Of a DNA stretch of 10,903 nt, positions 1 to 7,151 are shown in pieces. The notes below the pieces were generated by a model. That model was not told the DNA's origin and searched no databases. It saw nothing but the letters and a program-made list of their open reading frames with translations. The translations under genes and the position numbers were made by a program. The stretch comes from Gammaproteobacteria bacterium (GTDB taxonomy: Bacteria; Pseudomonadota; Gammaproteobacteria; DRJJ01): NCBI GenBank assembly GCA_011052255.1, contig DRJJ01000070.1:1-10903 (forward strand). Reading direction: 5' to 3'. Within the stretch, counting starts at the first letter, position 1; every line of letters begins with the position of its first letter.

Positions 1-251
1 GTTTGCATCATATTGGTCAGCCCCTGACGAATAGACGGTGCAGGTAAAGGTAAAGCAAGGAATACCGAGGTAAAAACGGGTAGTAAAAATGATAGCGGCC
101 AGTTTATGCCGTACGCCAGCGCTACAGAAAGTGTAACCCCCACACTAAAGCGTAGTATTCGAATACCACGCTGATCATGACATAGCTCGGAGAACAGCAC
201 GGGCCGCCATGAGATCAAACCGGGTATTTTTCTGAAGTCAGCCAGCTGCAC
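1..251 (-). CDS. DUF2955 family inner-membrane protein (N-terminal part only)
   Basis: The reading frame opens at a GTG (251-249) and stays open to the window edge, giving 83 codons of the N-terminus. The protein begins VQLADFRKIPGLISW and then has two adjacent hydrophobic stretches. The first is around FSVGVTLSVALAYG and the second around FLLPVFTSVFLALPLP. This resembles the N-terminus of DUF2955 proteins, relatives of the FUSC/AaeB aromatic-acid exporters. Members of this family are usually encoded beside a HlyD-type adaptor, and here the gene starts 21 bases after the stop of one, so the two probably form one inner-membrane plus periplasmic efflux pump. The substrate cannot be read from the sequence. 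The GTG start is favoured by a GAGGAG ribosome binding site ten bases upstream. The main uncertainty is the family name, because only about a quarter of a normal-length protein is visible. Confidence 0.75.
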   Translation of the reverse strand, partial: MQLADFRKIPGLISWRPVLFSELCHDQRGIRILRFSVGVTLSVALAYGINWPLSFLLPVFTSVFLALPLPAPSIRQGLTNMMQ

Positions 252-261
252 TTCAAATCTG

Positions 262-267
262 CTCCTC
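262..267 (-). promoter_or_regulatory. Ribosome binding site (GAGGAG) for the DUF2955 gene
   Basis: On the minus strand GAGGAG lies ten bases before the GTG at 251-249 and inside the short gap after the adaptor stop codon. It is the only good Shine-Dalgarno match nearby. It supports the GTG start, since no ATG is available in this part of the frame. Confidence 0.55.
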
Positions 268-272
268 AACAA

Positions 273-1427
273 TCAGTATACGTATGACAACAGACTCAAT
301 GTGCGTATCCAGACCCAGCCCAGAGAGTTCAGTATCCAGTTATTACCCGTGTAGATTTGCACATCAACCTGACCACCATAGCGCCTCAAGCCTTTGGAGC
401 TTTCATCATCAAATCTAATTAGCACCGGAAAACGTTGCGCATCGCGTAGCCAGCCACTATTTCCCTGTATCGTGGCCAGTCCACCTATTTCACCTGAAGA
501 CTCCTGCTGCACAGCATACCCGACACTGGTCACGTGCCCTCTGAATACACGACCCGGCGCCACGTCAAGCGCAATGTCTACCGCATTACCCGCCTTAATA
601 TTGGCCACACTGTTTTCACGCAAGTTTGCCTGAATCCAGACGTTACCGCCCTCTATAAATGTCATTATTGGAACGCCGCTCTGTGCATAGTGCCCTTCAT
701 CTATCTTGAGGTTGGTAATTCCACCATAGGACGGGGCATACAGGGATGTTCGATCAAGGTCTATTTGTGCCTGCTTGAGGTCTGCAATCGCTTTGCGAAT
801 TTTAGGATTGTTTTTCCCGGTGATACCCATCTGCTGCCTGGCTTTGTCGAGGTTGGCTCTGGCGCTTTCTACCTGTGCACTGGCCTGTTTGATCGCAGCC
901 CTTGCTTTATCACCATCTGACTTTGACAGTACACCTTTCTTTTCGACTGCAAAGATTCTGGCTCCCTGTACTTTCATGTGTTCCAGGTTCGCTTGTGATT
1001 CGACCAGAATAGCCTGGGCACTTGCTACATTAGCGGATGCCGCGCCAAGATCCTGTCCTGCCATTTCCAGCGCAGTCTCAGCCACCTGTACGGCTATCCG
1101 GTAATCAGTCGGATCAATTTGCAGCAGCAAATCGCCAGCCTTTACTTCCTGATCATTAATGACAGCTACCTTCAATACTTTACCTGAAACCTGGGGGACT
1201 ATCGGAACGATAAAGGTCTGCAGGCGGGCCTGATCGGTCCACGGTGCCAGTCTGTCTGCGGCAACATACCAGACAAAAAGCACTGCAACAATAATCAGTA
1301 TAATACGGGTTAACCGTTGTACAGGATCAGGCTTATTGTCTGTCGGAATTTCGGGCAGCGGCTTACTGGCTGGCTGGTCTGGGGATTCTGGCTGCTTGCC
1401 CCCGGGATTTTTAGATTGTGGCGCCAT
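273..1427 (-). CDS. HlyD/EmrA-type periplasmic adaptor (membrane fusion protein)
   Basis: A 384-residue membrane fusion protein that would link an inner-membrane exporter to the periplasm or an outer-membrane channel. The order is a Pro-rich cytoplasmic N-terminus (1-38), one membrane anchor (about 41-57, RIILIIVAVLFVWYV), and the first half of a lipoyl-like domain (about 74-105, PIVPQVSGKVLKVAVINDQEV). A long Ala/Gln-rich helical hairpin follows (about 108-228), then the second lipoyl half (YAPSYGGITNLKIDEGHY, 230-247) and a beta-barrel region starting at NVWIQANLRE (262). This layout and length are typical of EmrA/AaeA/YibH-like adaptors. The ATG at 1427 has only a weak ribosome binding site. 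The gene lies 56 bases after the AI-2E gene and 21 bases before the DUF2955 gene on the same strand, so I infer one transcript and a two-part pump with the DUF2955 protein. The substrate is unknown. Confidence 0.92.
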   Translation of the reverse strand: MAPQSKNPGGKQPESPDQPASKPLPEIPTDNKPDPVQRLTRIILIIVAVLFVWYVAADRLAPWTDQARLQTFIVPIVPQVSGKVLKVAVINDQEVKAGDLLLQIDPTDYRIAVQVAETALEMAGQDLGAASANVASAQAILVESQANLEHMKVQGARIFAVEKKGVLSKSDGDKARAAIKQASAQVESARANLDKARQQMGITGKNNPKIRKAIADLKQAQIDLDRTSLYAPSYGGITNLKIDEGHYAQSGVPIMTFIEGGNVWIQANLRENSVANIKAGNAVDIALDVAPGRVFRGHVTSVGYAVQQESSGEIGGLATIQGNSGWLRDAQRFPVLIRFDDESSKGLRRYGGQVDVQIYTGNNWILNSLGWVWIRTLSLLSYVY

Positions 1428-1483
1428 ATTATTTAACCAGGGTCAGCATGTTGGAGAAGAAACATGTAGAATATAAAGCCAGG

Positions 1484-2578
1484 CTACTCCTGCTCTTCTG
1501 CCAGTTGCTCACCTCTGTTTAGCCACGACATAAACAGTTCGTATCCCAGTGCAAGAACAACGGCCCCAACAAAAAGACCGATAATACCACTGCTAATCAT
1601 ACCACCAATTGCACCTAGCAAGATTACCAGCATGGGCGTATCCATTCCGCGACCCAGGAATAAGGGCTTCAGGAAGCCATCGCTCACACTGACCACAATA
1701 CTCCATATCAAAAAGATAATAGCCGGCGTAGTATCGGCATAAGAGAACACATAGGCGGCAACCGGACCCAGTATTAAAATAGGTGGTAATTGTGCTACCG
1801 CAAAAACCAGAACCAGAACGGTCCAGAGCCCCCAGCCCGGCACATCAATCGCTATCATACCCATAGCGGACAGCGTCGCCTGAATTAATGCAATCCCCAG
1901 AACGCCTGTTGCAACACTACGTATCGTAGCGCCGGCCAGATCAGTGAGTTGTGTACCATAATCTTGTCCGACAAGCCGTTTGATTATTTTGAGCGAAGCC
2001 TCATATGCACCCCGTGCATTCGCAAGCAATATCCCCGATATGATAATTGCTATGACAAACTGCAAAATGCTCGCACCCGCACCTGCAGCGGCAGATATAA
2101 TTGCCTTACCGGCCTGCTTGAGTTCTGCTTCGTAACTTTTTAACGTGTCCTCCAGATTGTTTGCTGCCTGGCTCCATAGCTTGTGTAAATCTTTTCCTAC
2201 CAGCGGCCACTCGCTAATACTTTGTTTGGGAGGCGGCACCACCAGCTTACCCTGCTTCAAATCTTCCGCTATGCTTTTGGAGCTGTCCACTAGCGAGCCT
2301 GCCACCATAATTGTAGGAGAAATAAGTAGCGCAAGCGCTAATACCGTGTAAAGTGTAGCCGCGAGCTTTTGTCGGCCACCCATAGCTCTCTGGAGCTTGT
2401 TATACAATGGATATATAGCAACAGTAATGATAATGCCCCACACCACCGGGATCACAAATGGCTTGATAATGCCATAGCTCCAGACGATAAGCACAAAAAG
2501 CAGCCCGATTTGTATGGCCACTTCAATTGTCCGTTTTATGAACCGCTCATCTTCTGATTGCTGACTTTCATTTTTCAT
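1484..2578 (-). CDS. AI-2E family transporter (YdiK/PerM-like membrane protein)
   Basis: A 364-residue polytopic inner-membrane protein of the AI-2E transporter family. Hydrophobic segments pair up near the N-terminus (IGLLFVLIVWSYGIIKPFVIPVVWGIIITVAIYPLY, about residues 25-60). A hydrophilic, partly helical region follows at about 100-160, and then a run of membrane segments to the end. The C-terminal signature is clear: FLKPLFLGRGMDTPMLVILL followed by a Gly-rich segment ending LGYELFMSW. Family members have been linked to autoinducer-2 export, Na+/H+ antiport or simply unknown transport, so the name does not fix the substrate. An upstream TTG at 2584 is also in frame. I prefer the ATG at 2578 because neither start has a strong ribosome binding site and ATG is the commoner start. 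It is the first gene of the likely operon with the adaptor and the DUF2955 protein. Confidence 0.9.
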   Translation of the reverse strand: MKNESQQSEDERFIKRTIEVAIQIGLLFVLIVWSYGIIKPFVIPVVWGIIITVAIYPLYNKLQRAMGGRQKLAATLYTVLALALLISPTIMVAGSLVDSSKSIAEDLKQGKLVVPPPKQSISEWPLVGKDLHKLWSQAANNLEDTLKSYEAELKQAGKAIISAAAGAGASILQFVIAIIISGILLANARGAYEASLKIIKRLVGQDYGTQLTDLAGATIRSVATGVLGIALIQATLSAMGMIAIDVPGWGLWTVLVLVFAVAQLPPILILGPVAAYVFSYADTTPAIIFLIWSIVVSVSDGFLKPLFLGRGMDTPMLVILLGAIGGMISSGIIGLFVGAVVLALGYELFMSWLNRGEQLAEEQE

Positions 2579-2870
2579 AATCAATTCTTTAAAGTAAAGG
2601 TGGAAATTATCAAGATAGGATTTATTATTGTGGAGTCTTCATCTGCAAGAACAGAAAACCTACCACCAGCAATCACTATAGTTGTTAAACCTGTTCCCTG
2701 ATTTTATTATATACCCCGGTTCTGTTTAGATCGGGTTCATCTATAATCCTGCTTGCATATCCGGTTCTGGTCTCATAAGACCCTGTTATCCTCATGATAA
2801 AGGAAACACGTTATTTTGTAAATTTGGTCAACGCCTTTAATGCATTGTTTTGGGGTGATCAAGACAATAA

Positions 2871-3143
2871 TCAACAAATTGGTTCGCTACCTTGCTCATT
2901 GTTTCCTGTCTGTACCCGGTTGCGCCTTTTTACCAGGCCCGTAGCCATGCAGAAAGGCAATGGCGGCCTCTTGCCTGGTCCGCTATCGTACATGATATCC
3001 TTGTATGACAAGGTAGAATAACCATTGTTATCATCAGCTTGCGTGATGACAGGTGGGATAGCTGCAACACCCGGTGTGGCAGCAGGAACTGTAGATTTAT
3101 ATTTAAGGCGTAATATGGATTTCTTCTTTTCCATTAAAACCAT
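2871..3143 (-). CDS. Hypothetical small protein, weakly supported
   Basis: An open frame of 90 codons, with a second ATG three codons in (3134) that would give 87 residues beginning MEKKKSILRLKYKS. I recognise no family. The protein has a basic N-terminus, an Ala/Pro/Val-rich middle (AATPGVAAIPPVITQ), a polar centre, and a basic tail with Cys at about residue 65 and at the last position. It has no signal peptide or membrane segment. Codon use looks ordinary, which is mildly in favour. Against it, neither start has a good ribosome binding site, and a 75-codon frame on the opposite strand (2794-3021) covers part of the same DNA. If real it would follow the glycine-zipper gene on the same strand. 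It could equally be non-coding. Confidence 0.3.
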   Translation of the reverse strand: MVLMEKKKSILRLKYKSTVPAATPGVAAIPPVITQADDNNGYSTLSYKDIMYDSGPGKRPPLPFCMATGLVKRRNRVQTGNNEQGSEPIC

Positions 3144-3155
3144 TTAGCTAGTTAA

Positions 3156-3177
3156 ACCTGAATCCGCAGGTTCAGGT
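3156..3177 (-). terminator. Hairpin after the glycine-zipper gene, possible weak terminator
   Basis: A perfect 7-base inverted repeat (ACCTGAA / TTCAGGT) with an 8-base loop starts 6 bases after the stop codon of the glycine-zipper gene on the minus strand. It is followed by TTAA rather than a run of T, so it may be a weak terminator or an mRNA 3'-end stabiliser. Position supports the call more than sequence does. Confidence 0.4.
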
Positions 3178-3183
3178 GAAAAC

Positions 3184-3495
3184 CTATCTTCTCATACAAT
3201 TGTCATAAGCGCGATTGTAGGTATCCGTACGTGAATTGGAGCGTCGTACTCCACCAACAACTGCACCTGCTGCCGCACCGCGCCGGGCTGATTTTTTGTT
3301 ATCACCAATAAGGCCTCCAACTACGGCTCCACCTACGGCACCGCGCCCGACCCCGCCTGCAGTACTACCGGCATTATTTTGCGCACGAGTTGCTTCTGCC
3401 TGGCAATCTGCCGCTGACGGTGCCGCCACCGCGAGTACCGGTAGTACTGAAAGCCAGAAGAGTAATATTGTCCGAACAGGTATAGTCGCTTTCAA
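3184..3495 (-). CDS. Secreted glycine-zipper protein
   Basis: A 103-residue exported protein. Residues 1-24 are a Sec signal peptide (basic start, LLFWLSVLPVLAVA core, cleavage probably after AVA). The mature part contains two Gly/Ala-rich stretches, GGVGRGAVGGAVVGGLIGDN and a second ending AAAGAVVGG, separated by a basic KKSARR. This is the glycine-zipper pattern of small envelope proteins that insert in or pack against membranes. Two Cys residues (about 30 and 100) could form a disulphide in the periplasm. The start is a TTG, chosen because AGGAG sits eight bases upstream and the signal peptide begins directly there. No in-frame ATG exists near it. The family is widespread with no single known role. 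It lies between the RND exporter and the AI-2E cluster on the same strand, but the gaps on both sides suggest it is transcribed alone. Confidence 0.85.
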   Translation of the reverse strand: MKATIPVRTILLFWLSVLPVLAVAAPSAADCQAEATRAQNNAGSTAGGVGRGAVGGAVVGGLIGDNKKSARRGAAAGAVVGGVRRSNSRTDTYNRAYDNCMRR

Positions 3496-3503
3496 AATGT
3501 CTT

Positions 3504-3508
3504 CTCCT
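3504..3508 (-). promoter_or_regulatory. Ribosome binding site (AGGAG) that fixes the TTG start
   Basis: On the minus strand AGGAG lies eight bases before the TTG at 3495-3493. It is the strongest Shine-Dalgarno match in the leader and the reason for accepting a TTG start for the glycine-zipper gene. Confidence 0.65.
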
Positions 3509-3644
3509 GTGAATATATCGGGTCATACGTATCTGAACAAATTCAATCTCATCGTCAGACATTTATTTATATCTGAATCTGAAAACTCGCCCACATAAGT
3601 AATGATGTTACACACTGTTACAGATTATAATTTATATTTTGTAT

Positions 3645-3659
3645 GCGCCGGGCTGATTT
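3645..3659. repeat. 15-base direct repeat of a piece of the glycine-zipper gene
   Basis: GCGCCGGGCTGATTT occurs here between genes and again at 3280-3294 inside the glycine-zipper coding sequence, in the same orientation and about 365 bases apart. The surrounding intergenic DNA is AT-rich, so this GC-rich word stands out. It may be chance or a trace of a local duplication. Confidence 0.5.
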
Positions 3660-3728
3660 AGCTCGTGCATAACAGATACTTAACATGTCATCACAAATTA
3701 ACACACTAGCCACGCCATAAAAACATTA

Positions 3729-6248
3729 TTATAATTGGAGTTTTGGCTGGATTGATGACATATGTTTTGAAGCCGGTTTTACAATCATCAATATAAGTGG
3801 CAACAGCGCAAGATCTGCAATAATCGCAACAAACATTGCAAAACCGGTCAAAACACCAAAATAGATGGTTGGCATAAATTGCGAGAATACCAGTATCGAG
3901 AAACCGATGATGACTGTAATCGATGTGTAGTACATTGCTCGCCCGATACTGTTGTGACATCTTCTTACTGTTGCTGCGTAATCATAATCCTTCACGATCT
4001 CATCAGAAAATCGGTGTATGTAATGTATAGTATTATCAACTGCAATTCCAATCGTAATGGCTGCAATGGTTATGGTCATAATATCCAGTGGAATATTCAA
4101 CAGACCCATCATCCCTAATACCATGCCCGCTGCAAAAAGATTGGGAATAATGGCAATGGTCGCCATTAACAGAGACCGGAAAAGAATGATGAATAACAGC
4201 ATAATCGCAACAAACACCGCCCCGATCGTCAGTATCTGAGACTTAAACAGGCTTTGCAGCAGATTGTTATATAGCACAACCATCCCGGTCAGGTGTATCT
4301 GCTGATCTGACAAGCCCAGCTTGCTCACCAGATCATGACGTATCTTTTTTATCAGTTCATTACGTCTAAGTGACCTGTCTGATTCAAAAATACGAACGGA
4401 AAAGTGTAGCTGGTTTCCATCTTCTGACATATACGGATCAAATAAGGCTTCTTTTATGCCTATTGGCAATTTTTTGTACAGTATTGATAGGGTGTAATTA
4501 TCAAGTGGCTTGCCATGATTCACAATTTTCAGCATGGACATTGCGGTATCAAGAGACAAGACCTTGCCCGTTTCGGGTAAGTCATCAAGATATTTATGAA
4601 TAGCGCTAATCTTGTCGAGGCGATACATATTAAACCAGTAACTGGTGCCGCTCAGGCCAGCCTCTCCTGACTCATCATCGTCGAAGTCCATTTCATACTG
4701 AAGCTGCTGATCTTCTTTCAATGCTTGATAAAAATCAGCATCTGCATCAATAATGATATCCATTGGTGTCGTGCCACCCAACTCCTGATCGATAACCTTC
4801 ATACCCTGATATATTTGTGTTGATTTTTTGAAGTTATCAATAAACCGGTTCTCTACGGACAGCCTTGACACCCCTGCTATACTGATAACAGTAAATATGA
4901 TAAAAAAATATAGTGTGAAATTTCTACGCTGCAATACCATTCTGGCAAAAAAACCGGTGAATTTGCCCGTTATATCACAGTGCAAACTAACTCCTTTCGG
5001 CTTAAGTAACACTAAAACTGCAGGGAAAACAGTGAATGTAAACAAAAAGCCTGCAGTAATACCAATTGCCATCATCCAGCCAAAGTCAATGACCGGCCGG
5101 ATATCACTAACCAGTAAGGAACTGAACGCAACAATTGTCGTAATTGCGGTATAAAAGCTTGGTACGAGCTTTGTTCTGATGGTTTCAAGAACCAGTGTTT
5201 TTTGATCTTCTTCTGGATTTAGTTTCAGCAGCTCAAGATAACGAACAATCAGGTGGATATTCAGTGAAAGAGTAATAATTAACAGTAATGATATGAAATT
5301 TGACGAAACAACGGTAACACTCCATTCAGTCATACCAAGATATCCGAGCATAAAAATAACGGTTATCAGACAAATGAATAATGGCAATAATATGTAACGT
5401 AATTTTCTGAAAATGATTGCCATCATGACAATAAGAAACACTATTACCCCCACCCCGAATACAAACAGGTCATGTTTTATGAAGTCGACCATATCAGAAG
5501 TGATCATCTGTATTCCACCGAGATGCAATATGGCAGACTTGCGGTGTTCATCCATAATGGTCCGAATTGCTTTGATGTCCTGGCTTTCCCTTACTGGTAC
5601 GATAGAACTGTAATGCCTGAATTCTTCACTAACCCGGGCAAGCTCACTGGCTTCTGCTGTGGACAGTTGCTGGTCTTGTCTTTTTTCGCGCAGTGCCTCA
5701 CGCCTTTTTAATAGGGTTTCGTAAATCTTGTCTGTACGAAAATTAACCTGTAATGCCGTTGTTTTCCCATCTGCACTCAGGATCAAATCTTTATAAAGAG
5801 GACTTTCCAGAAACTCTTTACGCGCAAGCGCCCTGTCTACATTCGGCGTTAAAAGTGTATTGATATTTTTTTGCAAATCAGAAATGGATACTGTGGGGCT
5901 GTTTATGAGTGGTACGTCAAGGATACTGACAACAGACGTCACCCGATCTATTTTTTTCAGGCTATTACTCAGCTCAATCAGGTCGGTCAGCACTTCATCC
6001 GAAAACAATGCCTTATATGGACGATAAGTAACAATGACGTAATCTTCAGTACCATAGCGCTGGTTAACAGATCGGTAATATCGCAGATTCTCGTTATTCT
6101 CCAACACCAGAGAATCAGCCGATGCATCGAGTCTGAACTGATCAATATATAAACCAGAAACGGTAATCAGGATGGCTATCAATGCCAGTGTAGTAACTGG
6201 CCTGTCCAGCACAAGTACCCTGTAAGTTCGCATTAGCGAGAACTGCAT
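3729..6248 (-). CDS. RND superfamily exporter, MMPL/COG1033 type
   Basis: A complete 839-residue membrane exporter with the duplicated RND layout. One membrane segment (about 19-36) is followed by a first periplasmic loop (37-258) starting with RLDASADSLV. A block of five segments runs from about 260 to 415, and a seventh lies at about 445-462. A second loop follows (463-668), then a final block of five (about 671-822), making about 12 in all. The motif GIAVDNTIHYIHRF in the second half (about 734-747) supplies the usual membrane Asp (D738). The equivalent place in the first half reads LSLNIHLIVRYLEL (327-340) and has no acidic residue. The length fits stand-alone exporters of lipids or hydrophobic compounds rather than AcrB-type pumps (about 1050 residues). 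The ATG at 6248 has AGGA eight bases upstream. No adaptor or outer-membrane partner is next to it. The substrate is unknown. Confidence 0.92.
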   Translation of the reverse strand: MQFSLMRTYRVLVLDRPVTTLALIAILITVSGLYIDQFRLDASADSLVLENNENLRYYRSVNQRYGTEDYVIVTYRPYKALFSDEVLTDLIELSNSLKKIDRVTSVVSILDVPLINSPTVSISDLQKNINTLLTPNVDRALARKEFLESPLYKDLILSADGKTTALQVNFRTDKIYETLLKRREALREKRQDQQLSTAEASELARVSEEFRHYSSIVPVRESQDIKAIRTIMDEHRKSAILHLGGIQMITSDMVDFIKHDLFVFGVGVIVFLIVMMAIIFRKLRYILLPLFICLITVIFMLGYLGMTEWSVTVVSSNFISLLLIITLSLNIHLIVRYLELLKLNPEEDQKTLVLETIRTKLVPSFYTAITTIVAFSSLLVSDIRPVIDFGWMMAIGITAGFLFTFTVFPAVLVLLKPKGVSLHCDITGKFTGFFARMVLQRRNFTLYFFIIFTVISIAGVSRLSVENRFIDNFKKSTQIYQGMKVIDQELGGTTPMDIIIDADADFYQALKEDQQLQYEMDFDDDESGEAGLSGTSYWFNMYRLDKISAIHKYLDDLPETGKVLSLDTAMSMLKIVNHGKPLDNYTLSILYKKLPIGIKEALFDPYMSEDGNQLHFSVRIFESDRSLRRNELIKKIRHDLVSKLGLSDQQIHLTGMVVLYNNLLQSLFKSQILTIGAVFVAIMLLFIILFRSLLMATIAIIPNLFAAGMVLGMMGLLNIPLDIMTITIAAITIGIAVDNTIHYIHRFSDEIVKDYDYAATVRRCHNSIGRAMYYTSITVIIGFSILVFSQFMPTIYFGVLTGFAMFVAIIADLALLPLILMIVKPASKHMSSIQPKLQL

Positions 6249-6306
6249 TTGTAGGTTCCTGTCAGGTCCAGATTATGTTAGATACAAAAAACAATAATCT
6301 AACGTT

Positions 6307-6335
6307 AACATATGAATACCAGGGTTTTTAGTCAA
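6307..6335 (-). promoter_or_regulatory. Sigma-70 promoter for the RND exporter
   Basis: On the minus strand TTGACT (6335-6330) is followed after exactly 17 bases by TATGTT (6312-6307), a good -35 with a fair -10. Transcription would start near 6300, about 50 bases before the exporter ATG. The -10 overlaps TAACGTTAAC (6300-6309), whose core TAACGTTA is a perfect palindrome, so a repressor bound there could block the promoter. Confidence 0.55.
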
Positions 6336-6399
6336 TTGGCCAAACATTACTTTGTCACCGTATTCGTAGCATGTCATAATACGTTAACTGTTTATGAGT

Positions 6400-6435
6400 A
6401 TCAGTATATTAATAGTTGTTTCTCCTTATACTGAT
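6400..6435. repeat. Inverted repeat, possible operator or leader hairpin
   Basis: ATCAGTATA (6400-6408) and TATACTGAT (6427-6435) are exact reverse complements, 18 bases apart. Centre-to-centre spacing is 27 bases, which is long for a single dimer site but possible for paired sites or a hairpin. It lies upstream of the candidate promoter of the kinase operon. Confidence 0.4.
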
Positions 6436-6514
6436 TATGTGAGTTAATATTTTACCAACTGATTTAGCGTAGTGAGTCCATGAGTTGGTGTTGTCAGTTG
6501 CACACAGGCAATGC

Positions 6515-6523
6515 TGCTAGAAT
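6515..6523 (+). promoter_or_regulatory. Candidate extended -10 promoter for the kinase operon
   Basis: TGCTAGAAT matches the extended -10 form (TG, one base, then TAGAAT). Possible -35 words upstream (TTGTCA at 6491, TTGCAC at 6498) are spaced badly, 21 and 14 bases, so an extended -10 without a firm -35 is the best reading. Transcription would start near 6530, which is downstream of the ATG at 6511 and supports the start at 6595. Confidence 0.35.
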
Positions 6524-6594
6524 GCTCTATATACCTGTATCAAATTTGGATAAAATACACGCACAGCAACAGTGTTCAATGGACGAGCAATACC

Positions 6595-7149
6595 ATGATA
6601 AATTCTATTCTGAATCTATATTCCACTACGTTAAAGGTATGCCTTGTCTATTTTATGACAATATTTTACCCAACCTATGCATCACCTGATACTCAGAATA
6701 CAGCCCAAAACTGGTTCATCGTAGATGGCTTCAACCCGGCCACAAGAAAGCAGGGCTGTTATATGAGATCTGCCGATACGGCTGTACACATCGGCGAAGA
6801 CGAGACAAAGGTATTTCTATTATTAACAGGCAGGCAGCTTTACATCGTCACGAACTCAATCATTGACACCTCATATAGTAACTCGCGCATTGTTGTTGAC
6901 AGGTATGATGCAATACCAGTTAAACAATACCTGGATAAAAAAACGGCTCAAATTAATCGATTTGACCCGCACTATCTGGCCCAGTTTGTCAAAGGCTACC
7001 GGGCCACCGTTTACATGGGGTACTGGCCAAGCTGGGCAAAAACCGGTCTGCAGGAAGCACGTTTCGACCTGATTGGTTTTACCAGGATCTATACTGATTA
7101 CATTCAATGCCAGGCTAAATCAGAAATATTGACAGCTACCGGGGAGTAG
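6595..7149 (+). CDS. Secreted periplasmic protein of unknown family, first gene of the kinase operon
   Basis: A 184-residue protein with a likely Sec signal peptide (KVCLVYFMTIFYPTYA, cleavage probably after TYA at 29). The mature part is mixed alpha/beta in appearance, with strand-like stretches (TKVFLLLTG, RQLYIVTN, GYRATVYMGYWPSW) and two Cys residues (55 and 172) that could form a disulphide. The tail RFDLIGFTRIYTDYIQCQA resembles in pattern the ends of small periplasmic proteins of the IalB-like type (a strand, Gly-Phe, a helix, then Cys), but I would not assign that family on this alone. The frame extends up to an ATG at 6511. I chose 6595 because the signal peptide follows it directly and the likely promoter lies after 6511. 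Its ribosome binding site is poor (GACGAG). The next gene begins two bases after its stop codon, which suggests a periplasmic partner or accessory of the heme sensor. That link is inference. Confidence 0.7.
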   Translation: MINSILNLYSTTLKVCLVYFMTIFYPTYASPDTQNTAQNWFIVDGFNPATRKQGCYMRSADTAVHIGEDETKVFLLLTGRQLYIVTNSIIDTSYSNSRIVVDRYDAIPVKQYLDKKTAQINRFDPHYLAQFVKGYRATVYMGYWPSWAKTGLQEARFDLIGFTRIYTDYIQCQAKSEILTATGE

Positions 7150-7151
7150 AG

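Larger units (their letters stand above)
2579..3183. other. Long low-coding interval upstream of the AI-2E gene
   Basis: This 605-base stretch holds no recognisable gene family. The only items I can point to are a weak 90-codon minus-strand frame (2871-3143) and a hairpin near 3156-3177, both listed separately. The part from 2579 to about 2800 is AT-rich and should contain the promoter of the AI-2E operon on the minus strand, but I could not find a convincing -35/-10 pair with good spacing. I see no tRNA fold and no riboswitch-like motif. Confidence 0.5.
6249..6594. other. Divergent regulatory region between the exporter and the kinase operon
   Basis: This 346-base region separates two gene sets that point away from each other, so it must carry both promoters. 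It is AT-rich, contains a readable sigma-70 promoter toward the exporter, a candidate extended -10 toward the kinase operon, the word ACGTTAAC twice (6302-6309 and 6381-6388), and a 9-base inverted repeat (6400-6435). An open frame continues upstream of 6595 to an ATG at 6511, but I treat it as leader sequence. Confidence 0.6.

Noticed and set aside
2700..2790. Imperfect GC-containing repeats (ACCCCGG...CGGGTT) as a possible structured RNA
   Set aside because: The pairing needs mismatches, there is no T run, and no known RNA motif is recognisable.
2794..3021. 75-codon plus-strand frame
   Set aside because: No family resemblance, no ribosome binding site, and it lies opposite another weak frame. 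Nothing favours it as a gene.
3236..3598. 120-codon plus-strand frame rich in Ala, Pro and Thr
   Set aside because: It is the complement of the Gly/Ala-rich glycine-zipper gene, and its composition is a by-product of those codons.
6511..6594. Longer start (ATG at 6511) for the secreted protein gene
   Set aside because: It would add 28 residues ahead of a natural signal peptide, has no ribosome binding site, and lies upstream of the likely transcription start near 6530.
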